64,000 nucleotides of DNA from G963665495 sp963665495. Its GTDB lineage: Bacteria; Desulfobacterota; Desulfovibrionia; Desulfovibrionales; Desulfovibrionaceae. Under the pieces are notes generated by a model. It worked only from the letters and a program-made list of their open reading frames with translations, was not told the origin of the DNA and ran no database searches. Positions 16,766 through 24,244 of this stretch are shown here, piece by piece (within the stretch, counting starts at the first letter, position 1; each line of letters starts with the position of its first letter). The stretch lies in the NCBI GenBank assembly GCA_963665495.1, contig OY762289.1:1054001-1118000 (forward strand), given 5' to 3'. Position numbers and translations under genes: made by a program.

Positions 16766-17110
16766 ATGAAGGTTGTTCTGTTTCCTTTCAATGGCGAACT
16801 CATGTGTTTTATTCATGTCTTGCTGAACGCCCTCGATATGCAGGAACGGGGCTATGACGTCGGCGTCGTGATCGAAGGCGCGGCCACGACCCTGGTGCCC
16901 AAGCTTGCGGAAGCGTCGAATCCTATGCACGGGCTTTATAAGCAGACCAAAGAGGCCGGGTTGATTTTTGGCGCGTGCAAAGCCTGCTCGGCTAAATTGG
17001 GCGTGCTGGAAGCCGTGGAGGCCGAAGGCCTGACCTTGCTTGGTGATATGAAAGGTCATCCGTCCATGGCGGCATATCTGGAACAGGGATACAAAATTAT
17101 CACTTTTTGA
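16766..17110 (+). CDS. DsrE-family sulfur-relay-like protein
   Basis: A 114-residue protein with the DsrE/YchN fold pattern: a first strand KVVLFPFNGE, a Cys at residue 14, a helix, 'YDVGVVIEGAA' and a CxxC (CKAC) near residue 73. Such proteins carry or sense persulfides in the cytoplasm. AAAGGAG lies eight bases before ATG 16766; a GTG at 16757 overlaps that site and is rejected. It is divergent from the Rrf2 regulator, which makes it a likely target of that regulator. Confidence 0.8.
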   Translation: MKVVLFPFNGELMCFIHVLLNALDMQERGYDVGVVIEGAATTLVPKLAEASNPMHGLYKQTKEAGLIFGACKACSAKLGVLEAVEAEGLTLLGDMKGHPSMAAYLEQGYKIITF

Positions 17111-17134
17111 CCTCTTTCTGTGCGCAGAAAAAAC

Positions 17135-17166
17135 TCAGGGCGGAAAATCAGGTCTTTTCCGCTCTG
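17135..17166. terminator. Terminator-like hairpin after the DsrE gene
   Basis: CAGGGCGGAAAA pairs with TTTTCCGCTCTG with one G-T pair. No T run follows, so it may be a weak terminator or an RNA-stabilising stem. Confidence 0.45.
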
Positions 17167-17295
17167 GGGAACGGCCGGACAAGCGGCAACGCATAGCGGG
17201 TTCGGACGTTTTGGAAATCAATTCCAAAGAACGTATGCGGCGCTCTTGAAAAGCGAACCCGCAGACGATAGACTTAGCACAGGAGTACGCAAAAT

Positions 17296-17880
17296 ATGGC
17301 GCAGAAATCCCAGCTGTATACAAATAAAATGATTCTGGAGCTGCTCCAGAAAATGCCGGTTTTCAATATGTTCTCTCAGGAGGAGATCCGGACCATGCTG
17401 TACAGCGGGGAACTGGTCCGTATCGAGCGTTTCGCTCCCGGAGAAACCATCATTGAAGAAGGCTCGTACGGCAAATGGGTGTATATCCTTATCCGCGGAG
17501 TAATCCGCGTGGTAAAGCACGGCGCGGAACTCTGCACGCTGTCTAAGCTCGGGGAAGTCATTGGCGAAATCGGCGCTGTCAACGACACGATTCGCTCCGC
17601 CAGTGTGGAAACCGTCAAGGATTCGGTCTTTATCTCCATCAATCTCGCTGCCATTGAACATCTTCCCGGCGCCAACAAGGGCGATTATCTCACCAAGATT
17701 CAGGAATTCTTCATGCCGATTATTGAGAACAGGCTGCAGATGACCCTGGAGGTGACGGAGATTCTGGAAGAGATTCAAAAGAAAAAGGTCGAGTTGGCCA
17801 GGTTGGAAAAGCGCCTTAAAGAATTGGGTGTTTCCGAAGAAAAATCCGTCCTTGAACTCATCTTGCGCGGCGCCGTCTGA
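17296..17880 (+). CDS. Cyclic-nucleotide-binding domain protein with C-terminal coiled coil
   Basis: A 194-residue protein with a cNMP-binding beta roll at about 22-135. The phosphate-binding cassette region GEIGAVNDTIRSAS keeps the family's Glu and Arg-Ser-Ala, so nucleotide binding is plausible. The C-terminal 50 residues are a charged coiled coil (EEIQKKKVELARLEKRLKELG). There is no helix-turn-helix, so it is not a CRP/FNR-type DNA-binding regulator as it stands. AGGAG lies about ten bases before the ATG. The output is unknown; dimerisation or a partner protein is likely. Confidence 0.82.
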   Translation: MAQKSQLYTNKMILELLQKMPVFNMFSQEEIRTMLYSGELVRIERFAPGETIIEEGSYGKWVYILIRGVIRVVKHGAELCTLSKLGEVIGEIGAVNDTIRSASVETVKDSVFISINLAAIEHLPGANKGDYLTKIQEFFMPIIENRLQMTLEVTEILEEIQKKKVELARLEKRLKELGVSEEKSVLELILRGAV

Positions 17881-18064
17881 TCCCTCGGCTATTTTCTGTC
17901 CGCTGCTTTTTTGGGCGCATGCCCCAGGTACTTGAGCAGCTCATCTGAATTTTTTTCTGCTTTCATCTTTCTCTTGTCGGACCTGCCTCGACGGATGTGA
18001 CGACCATTAGTCCCGACAACTACCAGTCTATATCATTTTGTAATATATTATAGTATATATAATG

Positions 18065-18093
18065 TTGACAGCGTTTGTCGGTCTCATTAATAC
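18065..18093 (+). promoter_or_regulatory. Promoter of the tetR-acyltransferase pair
   Basis: A consensus TTGACA (18065-18070), 17-base spacer and TAATAC (18088-18093), 48 bases before the tetR start. Downstream, AAATGTTT occurs twice 14 bases apart (from 18095), a possible binding site for the TetR protein itself. Confidence 0.6.
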
Positions 18094-18140
18094 AAATGTT
18101 TTAATCAAATGTTTGAATATGCCGCAGGTCAGGGTGAACC

Positions 18141-18809
18141 ATGGAAGCCTCAGGAACAAAAGAAAAAATATTTATGGCAGCAGTGGGACTGTTTGCGGAA
18201 AAGGGATTTTCCGCCACCACGGTTCGGGATATCTGCCGTCGGGCGGAAGGCTCGAACTTGAATGCTGTAAACTATTATTTTGGTGGTAAGCGACAGCTTT
18301 ACAATAATATTCTGGAAACAGTGGCCGCGGAAGGGGGAAGGCGCATGCAGGCGGCTAAAATGCAGATGGACCTGCTGCGAACGCCTGAGGAAAAATTGCG
18401 GCGTTTTATTCTGGGCTACATGCGTATGCTTTATGGTGGTGGTGAATTCAGCGAGCAACTTTGCCGCATATACATTCGCGAACTGGCGGATCCTTCGCCC
18501 TTTTTTCTGGAAACCGTCCAGCGTCACACCGTGCCTCAAACCCAGGAGATAATGGAACTCGTACGGGAGCTGCTGTATGAGGGGGCATCGGAAGAACTTG
18601 TCAGAAACAGTTTATCGCTGATTGTCGGGCAGATTACCTACTATTCGTTTTCCTGGCCTGTGTATTCGCGCGTTCATCCGGAACAGCCCAGGATGGATTT
18701 TGTCTGGGATAAACTGGCAGAAACCATTTACGTTTTTTCATTAGCCGGCATGCGGGCGCTAAGTGTCAAGGAGCAGAACTCAAATGCAAACAGAGGCAAC
18801 CGACAGTAA
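18141..18809 (+). CDS. TetR/AcrR-family regulator (CerR/DUF1956-like)
   Basis: A 222-residue TetR protein. The N-terminal helix-turn-helix (IFMAAVGLFAEKGFSATTVRDI, then VNYYFGGKRQLYNNI) is canonical. The C-terminal ligand domain, with 'RELADPSPFFLETVQRHTVP', resembles the CecR/DUF1956 group that often controls export or envelope genes. Its 3' end overlaps the acyltransferase gene by 26 bases, so the two are coupled. The ligand is unknown. Confidence 0.88.
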   Translation: MEASGTKEKIFMAAVGLFAEKGFSATTVRDICRRAEGSNLNAVNYYFGGKRQLYNNILETVAAEGGRRMQAAKMQMDLLRTPEEKLRRFILGYMRMLYGGGEFSEQLCRIYIRELADPSPFFLETVQRHTVPQTQEIMELVRELLYEGASEELVRNSLSLIVGQITYYSFSWPVYSRVHPEQPRMDFVWDKLAETIYVFSLAGMRALSVKEQNSNANRGNRQ

Positions 18810-20019
18810 ACACACGTACATTCCGTTCTGGAACCGGATCAGATACCTGGTCGTCCTATGCGTGGTTGTCCACCACGGGGCCTGCGCCTATTCCAAATAC
18901 GTTCCTTGGTGGTACGCCAATAGCGGTCAGACCGCCCCGTTGTTTGACCTGGCTGTGGCGACATTCGACCTGTTCATCATGCCCGTACTTTTTTTTGTTT
19001 CGGGGTATTTTGCCTTGCCTTCGTTAAGGCATCACGGACCTGGCGGTTTTCTGCGCATCAAAATACGGCATCTTTTTTTACCCTTGATTTTTCTGACGGT
19101 GTTTTATGTCCCGATTATTCATTATATCAGCAGCATCGCCTGGGGACGCAATCCTTCCGGCGGTTTTTTTGCTTACTGGAAGCATGTGGTTACGAGCGTA
19201 ACCCCGGTCTGCTGGCGGGTGTTTGACTCGGTGGAAAAAACGGTGCCGTACATTGATGATATGACACCCAACTATCTGTGGTATCTAACGCTGTTACTTT
19301 TGTTTTTGCTGGTTTTTTTGGTTGTTGAAATTTTCAGCGCCAGGGCCAGTGATAAAGGCACGACCCATGCTCCGCAGAGCGGAGGGCGTATGCTTGGTGT
19401 CCTGGCAGCGTTCGGCGTGGTTATTTCACTGGCAATGGCTGCCATCTGCATGTTTTTCCCCTTTTATACGTGGGTGCAGGCCTCAAGCTTCCTGGTCCTT
19501 CAGCCCATACGTATTCCTCAATACGCGGGAATTTTTTTTCTGGGTGTCTATGCCTGCCGTCATAACTGGTTTGTACGCCGGGCCTTGCCCGGTCCATTGT
19601 GGCTGTGGATACTCGGGCTGGTTGCTTCCGAACTGGCATTTTTAAACGGCCATAACTGGTTGAGTTCCTGGCCTTTCGCGTACGCACTCTTATGGGCGGC
19701 CGAACGTACGGCCTTTGCGCTGTGCATGGTGGCGTTATTGACCTCCGCGGGCTTTCGTTATTGGACGCGTACGCCCCCGGTACATATGATGCTGTCGAAA
19801 ACTTCCTATGACCGGTACCTGCTTCATTTGCCGCTTATGGTCGCTATACAATACGCGTTGCGTACGGTGGAGATGTCCGTCTATCTGAAATTTACGCTGG
19901 GAGTGGTCGTGACTCTGATCCTGTGCCTGGTTGCAAGCCTGGCGACGCGCAAAAAGTCCGTATGGGTAAGAGGGGGCGGAATACTCGCGGTGTTTACTCT
20001 GGTCTGTTTGCTGACCTGA
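18784..20019 (+). CDS. Membrane acyltransferase (Acyl_transf_3/OpgC type)
   Basis: A 411-residue polytopic protein with about ten membrane helices. Near the N terminus lie 'YIPFWNRIRYLVVLCVVVHHG', with the family's catalytic His, and 'FIMPVLFFVSGYFALPS', both typical of acyltransferase family 3. Such enzymes add acetyl, succinyl or similar groups to surface sugars at the inner membrane. ATG 18784 has AAGGAGC nine bases upstream, inside the end of tetR; the GTG at 18763 is less likely. Its acceptor is unknown. Confidence 0.85.
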   Translation: MQTEATDSKHTYIPFWNRIRYLVVLCVVVHHGACAYSKYVPWWYANSGQTAPLFDLAVATFDLFIMPVLFFVSGYFALPSLRHHGPGGFLRIKIRHLFLPLIFLTVFYVPIIHYISSIAWGRNPSGGFFAYWKHVVTSVTPVCWRVFDSVEKTVPYIDDMTPNYLWYLTLLLLFLLVFLVVEIFSARASDKGTTHAPQSGGRMLGVLAAFGVVISLAMAAICMFFPFYTWVQASSFLVLQPIRIPQYAGIFFLGVYACRHNWFVRRALPGPLWLWILGLVASELAFLNGHNWLSSWPFAYALLWAAERTAFALCMVALLTSAGFRYWTRTPPVHMMLSKTSYDRYLLHLPLMVAIQYALRTVEMSVYLKFTLGVVVTLILCLVASLATRKKSVWVRGGGILAVFTLVCLLT

Positions 20020-20041
20020 TGGGCTGGAGAACTAAAAGAAA

Positions 20042-20095
20042 CCGCCGCACCGGTAAGATCGAAAGGAAGGCTCAGGATCTTGCCGTGTGCGGCGG
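20042..20095. terminator. Long bidirectional hairpin between convergent genes
   Basis: CCGCCGCAC plus CGGTAAGATC pairs with GATCTTGCCG plus TGTGCGGCGG, interrupted by one bulged base, around a 15-base loop. It lies between the convergent acyltransferase and nicotinamidase genes. There is no clear T run. Confidence 0.6.
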
Positions 20096-20104
20096 AATTT
20101 GACC

Positions 20105-20644
20105 TTATAACTGCAGATCCTTGCAGGCAACGAACTCCACACCCGCTACCCGCATGCGCTCCAGAGAGCGGTCTACGTCGCCGGGATTCATATCCACTCC
20201 GGCTATGGCTTCTTCCACGATCTGCACATCCAGGCCGCGTTCCCGTGCGGAGAGTGCCGCATGCAGTACGCAGAATTCCGTTGCCGTGCCCACCAGGATC
20301 AGCTCGGTCACGCCGAGTGTGTTGATCAGTTCTACGCCCTCATCCGCGCTGAAAAAATCCAGCGAATCTTTCTGGACAATATGGTCGTCCTGGTCGGGCG
20401 CCAGTTCATCGATGATTTGCGCGCCCCAGGTGCCGGCAATGCAGTGCGGGGGCCAGGATTCGAACTCCAGACTGTCTTCAGGATGCGAATCGCAGTTGTA
20501 GATGACCGGAATTCCGGCATCTTTACAGGCTTTACGAATGGCGGCAATGGGCTCAACAACATCCTGTGCGCGTTCGAAAAAGAGTTTCCCTTTCGGGTTG
20601 ATAAAGTCGTTCAGCATGTCGACGATGAGAAGTGCTTTGCTCAT
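20105..20644 (-). CDS. Nicotinamidase/isochorismatase-family hydrolase
   Basis: A 179-residue cysteine hydrolase. The triad is visible: Asp in 'LLIVDMLNDF', Lys in 'IVQKDSLDFF' and Cys in 'GTATEFCVLHAA'. The 'NCDSHPEDS' loop supplies metal ligands seen in nicotinamidases. Start ATG 20644 follows TTGGAG. It lies 18 bases downstream of a nicotinate phosphoribosyltransferase gene, which strongly suggests conversion of nicotinamide to nicotinate for NAD salvage. Confidence 0.88.
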   Translation of the reverse strand: MSKALLIVDMLNDFINPKGKLFFERAQDVVEPIAAIRKACKDAGIPVIYNCDSHPEDSLEFESWPPHCIAGTWGAQIIDELAPDQDDHIVQKDSLDFFSADEGVELINTLGVTELILVGTATEFCVLHAALSARERGLDVQIVEEAIAGVDMNPGDVDRSLERMRVAGVEFVACKDLQL

Positions 20645-20662
20645 GAGGTTCTCCAAGGGGAA

Positions 20663-21754
20663 TTACAGCACGCGGTGTAATCTGGGATTAGGTATGAGAT
20701 GGCGGCCGGCTTTGGCTATGTCATGGCCGTCCACGCGAACCACGTCGGCGGTGACCATGCGTGAAGGAAACAGGCCGCCGATCCCCAGGCTTTCGAACAG
20801 TCTGCCGTCCTTTTTTTCCGCTTCGACAAAAGCCCGGAGTTTGGACGTATCGCCGAAACCGCTGGAAAGAACGATGTTCACGGCCTGATGGCCAGCGGCA
20901 TCCAGGGCATTGCGTATGGCGCGTACCGCGCTGACGGTCACGCCGTTGCCCGCATAAAATTTCGGCCCCTGGGATAGAGCGCCCTGGGCGAGATTTTCCC
21001 CGGCCGTGTCGATTCGTACGCCCCAGAGGCGTTCGCCCAGGGCATCGGCTGTGGCCACGCTGTCGTCCACTTCGCGGTTGAAGGTATCCACAAGCGCCAC
21101 CCGTCCGACTGTCTTATCCATATGTTTGTCAAAGGCCAGGGTGGTCTGCACCGTGGCCCTGTCTTTGCCCTGCAGATGGGCGAAGATGATGATCAGCGCG
21201 TGCGGGATGGTGCCCACGCCCATGTCCAGACCGCTGGCCTGCGCGCCGATATCAGTGGCGCAGGAGTCAAAGCCGCCGGCCACCGCCGCTTTGCAAATCT
21301 CAGCATCCCGGCTCCAGTGCCAGTGGCGCGCGCCGAAATACATGATGGTTTTGTCCGGAGCCAGTTCCCGGACCTGTTCGGCCTGGCGGCGGACGGATCC
21401 CAGATCCAGGTCGATTTTGTCGTTTTCCTGGGTGGTACGGCAGGCGATCACCCCGAGGTACATGGTTTCCAGCTCAATAATGCTCTGGGCCGGCCCTTCC
21501 AGTTGCATGATCGGTTCGAGCGAAGCGTATTCCGCGCCTTCTTCAAGGGCGTCGATACGGATGTCCGCTCCAGCGGCGTAGGTTTTGATGATTTCAACGG
21601 CTTCATTGATGCCGTACAAACGGCCGGGCCCCTGGCGGATAAACAACTGGACGCATATACGAGGATTAAGATGCTCACCTTCGAGAATAAGCCGCGAGCG
21701 AGTGAAATATTTATCCGTGTAGGGGAGGTGGCTCGATGGCAAGGATGTGTTCAT
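20663..21754 (-). CDS. Nicotinate phosphoribosyltransferase
   Basis: A 363-residue protein of the archaeal/Desulfovibrio-like nicotinate phosphoribosyltransferase group: 'PYTDKYFTRSRLIL' start, 'GVIACRT' before the catalytic core, 'FGARHWHW', 'VGTIPHALI', 'VDTFNREVDDS' and 'LSSGFGDTSKL'. It joins nicotinate to PRPP to give nicotinate mononucleotide. It starts three bases after the cysE stop and is followed by the nicotinamidase gene, so NAD salvage is embedded in a cysteine-synthesis operon. Confidence 0.9.
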   Translation of the reverse strand: MNTSLPSSHLPYTDKYFTRSRLILEGEHLNPRICVQLFIRQGPGRLYGINEAVEIIKTYAAGADIRIDALEEGAEYASLEPIMQLEGPAQSIIELETMYLGVIACRTTQENDKIDLDLGSVRRQAEQVRELAPDKTIMYFGARHWHWSRDAEICKAAVAGGFDSCATDIGAQASGLDMGVGTIPHALIIIFAHLQGKDRATVQTTLAFDKHMDKTVGRVALVDTFNREVDDSVATADALGERLWGVRIDTAGENLAQGALSQGPKFYAGNGVTVSAVRAIRNALDAAGHQAVNIVLSSGFGDTSKLRAFVEAEKKDGRLFESLGIGGLFPSRMVTADVVRVDGHDIAKAGRHLIPNPRLHRVL

Positions 21755-21757
21755 GAA

Positions 21758-22696
21758 TTAAATTCCTGCTCCATTGGCAAATGTCATTTGTTCTACCGGC
21801 CGCTGCAGGACGCGCGCGCCTGCTTGCACATCGCGGGTCAGCCAGACATTACCGCCGATGACAGCACCTGTTCCAATGGTGACGCGACCAAGTATGGTGG
21901 CGCCAGAATAGATGATGACGTTGTCTTCCACAAGAGGGTGGCGGGGAATTCCTTTTATAGGATTCCCGTCTTCGTCTCTGGGAAAGCTTTTTGCCCCGAG
22001 TGTGACGCCCTGGTACAGTCGCACATGCTTCCCGATGATGCAGGTTTCCCCTACAACAGTGCCGGTGCCATGGTCGATAAAGAAATATTCTCCGATACTT
22101 GCTCCAGGATGAATATCAATACCCGTACGCGAATGGGCCATTTCACCTATAATACGTGGAATCAACTGAACGCCGAGATTGTGCAGTTCGTGGGCGATGC
22201 GGTAGTTGGTCATAGCCACGATGGACGGATAGCAGAAAATGGTTTCGTCCGGTGAAACCGAAGCCGGGTCCCCCGCATAGGCGGCTTCCACATCCGTGGC
22301 GAGCAGTCGGCGGATTTCAGGCAACCGCTTCAAAAACGCCATGGTTTTGCGCCGGCCATTATCCTCGCAATCCGTGCATTCGTTCTTGTCCTCCAGCTTG
22401 CAGGCAAAGCAGATGCCTCGGGTGATCTGTTCGGTCAGCAGCCTGGCCACGGCGTCCAGATTCGAGCCCACATGGTAGCGCATGGTCCGGGGTGAAATGT
22501 CGGGTTTGCCGAAATAGCCCGGAAACAATACGTCGCGCAGGCGTTCGACTACTTCCGAGAGTTTGTCCAGCGAAGGCATGGGCACCTGGTGCCAGTGCTG
22601 GTGATAGACCTGTTCGTAGGAGCTGGGCTCGCTCAGGACTTCAGTTACTTCCTGCAGGGTCTCGCCCATGGGGTCGTCTTTGGGATATGCGGGCAT
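21758..22696 (-). CDS. cysE: Serine O-acetyltransferase with a CX2CX7CX2C insert
   Basis: A 312-residue serine acetyltransferase. The C-terminal left-handed beta helix has the hexapeptide signs IDIHPGASIG, FIDHGTGTVVGETCIIG, VRLYQGVTLGA and GRVTIGTGAVIGG. These enzymes make O-acetylserine from serine and acetyl-CoA for CysK. The N-terminal helical domain holds four cysteines, C96, C99, C107 and C110, spaced CX2CX7CX2C like a metal-binding knuckle, which is unusual. ATG 22696 has AAGGAGG upstream. It lies 11 bases after cysK. Confidence 0.92.
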   Translation of the reverse strand: MPAYPKDDPMGETLQEVTEVLSEPSSYEQVYHQHWHQVPMPSLDKLSEVVERLRDVLFPGYFGKPDISPRTMRYHVGSNLDAVARLLTEQITRGICFACKLEDKNECTDCEDNGRRKTMAFLKRLPEIRRLLATDVEAAYAGDPASVSPDETIFCYPSIVAMTNYRIAHELHNLGVQLIPRIIGEMAHSRTGIDIHPGASIGEYFFIDHGTGTVVGETCIIGKHVRLYQGVTLGAKSFPRDEDGNPIKGIPRHPLVEDNVIIYSGATILGRVTIGTGAVIGGNVWLTRDVQAGARVLQRPVEQMTFANGAGI

Positions 22697-22706
22697 ATGC
22701 GCCTCC

Positions 22707-23636
22707 TTACTGCTCATTGCGTTTGAACAGGGGAGTGGAAAGATAGCGCTCGCCCGTATCGCAGGCAATGAATACGATAAGCTTGCCCGCGTTTTCCGGC
22801 CGCGAACCGATGGCTATGGCCGCGTGGGCCGCGGCTCCAGCCGAAATGCCGCACAGGATCCCGTCCTGCTGGAGCAGGTTGCGCGCGGTATTCACGGCGT
22901 CTTCCGTTTGCACCGGGAAAACTTCGTCGATGAGCGCAGGGTCCAGAACCTTGGGCACAAATCCCGCTCCGATTCCCTGGATGCCGTGCGCGCCCGGATC
23001 TCCGCCAGAAAGCACCGGCGAGGTTGCGGGTTCCACAGCCACGATGCGCACTTCGGGTTTGCGCTGGCGCAGCACCTGGGCCACGCCGGTGAGTGTGCCG
23101 CCCGTGCCCACGCCGGCCACGAAAATATCCACCTGGCCGTCCGTGTCCTTCCAGATCTCTTCGGCCGTGGTCAACCGGTGTATTTCCGGGTTTGCCGGAT
23201 TTTCGAACTGCTGCGGCATAAAGGCTCCGCGTTCGGCGACCAGTTCCTCGGCCTTTCTGATGGCGCCGGACATGCCCTCGCCGGCCGGAGTCAGAACCAG
23301 TTCGGCGCCGAAGCCCTGGAGCAGGGAGCGGCGCTCCAGGCTCATGGATTCGGGCATGGTCAGCAGCAGCCTGTAGCCCCGTACCGCGCACATGAAGGCC
23401 AGGCCAATGCCCGTATTGCCGCTGGTGGGCTCCACGATCAGCGCACCCGGCCCGATTTGTCCGTGTTCTTCGGCGCGGCGGATCATGTTGCAGCCGATCC
23501 GGTCTTTCACCGAACCGCAGGGATTATAATATTCGAGTTTAGCCGCCACCCTGGCCACGCTGTTCGCGGCAGTCCTGTTGACGAAAACCAACGGCGTGCC
23601 GCCGACAAGTTCGCTCATATCTTTGGCGATATTCAT
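22707..23636 (-). CDS. cysK: Cysteine synthase (O-acetylserine sulfhydrylase)
   Basis: A 309-residue PLP enzyme of the CysK/CysM family. PLP lysine is K44 in 'CGSVKDRIG', the substrate loop is 'TSGNTGIG' and the phosphate cup is 'GVGTGGTLTG'. It makes cysteine from O-acetylserine and sulfide. It leads a leftward operon: cysK, cysE, nicotinate phosphoribosyltransferase, nicotinamidase. Start ATG 23636 follows AGAGGTG. The 608-base leader region has several inverted repeats. Confidence 0.94.
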   Translation of the reverse strand: MNIAKDMSELVGGTPLVFVNRTAANSVARVAAKLEYYNPCGSVKDRIGCNMIRRAEEHGQIGPGALIVEPTSGNTGIGLAFMCAVRGYRLLLTMPESMSLERRSLLQGFGAELVLTPAGEGMSGAIRKAEELVAERGAFMPQQFENPANPEIHRLTTAEEIWKDTDGQVDIFVAGVGTGGTLTGVAQVLRQRKPEVRIVAVEPATSPVLSGGDPGAHGIQGIGAGFVPKVLDPALIDEVFPVQTEDAVNTARNLLQQDGILCGISAGAAAHAAIAIGSRPENAGKLIVFIACDTGERYLSTPLFKRNEQ

Positions 23637-24244
23637 GGTCACCTCTCTTTTCTGGGCAGTATGGGAAGGAACAGGCAAAGCCCTGGGAGCCTTCCGGCAT
23701 TTCTGCCACGTACGTATGTCAAAGTAATTGTCTTTGTCTTACAATAAAAAAAGGGAAATCGGGAGTTGTTGGAGAAAAAAAGCCTTGGACTAATGCCGGG
23801 CACTGCTGGCGGTTGGCTAGTATCATCTGCCTGTTGCCAGCAGTATTGCAGCAAAAAAATCAATATATTTTTCTCGAAAAAATCTCAGACTATCTATGAA
23901 TGACTGTTCTTTTTTTGTTCCATTTTAGTATGAATTGAAACTATGACCGATGCCGTAAAAGTCCAGGAGTCGTTGGAACTTTTATTGTGGTTTTCGATTA
24001 AAAGAATAGTGGACAATGAGTCATTATTTTTTATTCTCTTTAATTAATTCAAATAGTATTATCTAATAATTGGTAATTGGCTTTTGTGTATGTAGTTGTC
24101 ACATTTTTGTGATATATATTCTTCATACGCTTTCATTTTTCTTTTAGGTAAAGGAATACCCTGCCTAATCAGGGACTAGCTGTATGTAGGAAACTTGTTT
24201 GTTTTTTTAGTAATCCTAACAATCAGATCAGGAGTACCAAAAGG
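23637..24244. other. 608-base intergenic region between divergent cysK and MCP genes
   Basis: No gene is visible. On the cysK side, CTGCTGGC (23803-23810) pairs with GCCAGCAG (23836-23843), and a run of seven T on the minus strand follows near 23773-23779, so a structured leader is possible. ATTTTAGTATG at 23922-23932 recurs upstream of nifU. On the MCP side there is CCCTG-CCTAAT-CAGGG around 24161-24176. The stretch 23850-24240 is AT-rich and should hold both promoters. Confidence 0.5.
24099..24112. promoter_or_regulatory. Inverted repeat upstream of the MCP gene
   Basis: TCACA-TTTT-TGTGA, a perfect 5+5 inverted repeat 132 bases before the MCP start. It resembles half-sites of the CRP/FNR superfamily, but everted and with short spacing, so the regulator is not assignable. 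Confidence 0.35.
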
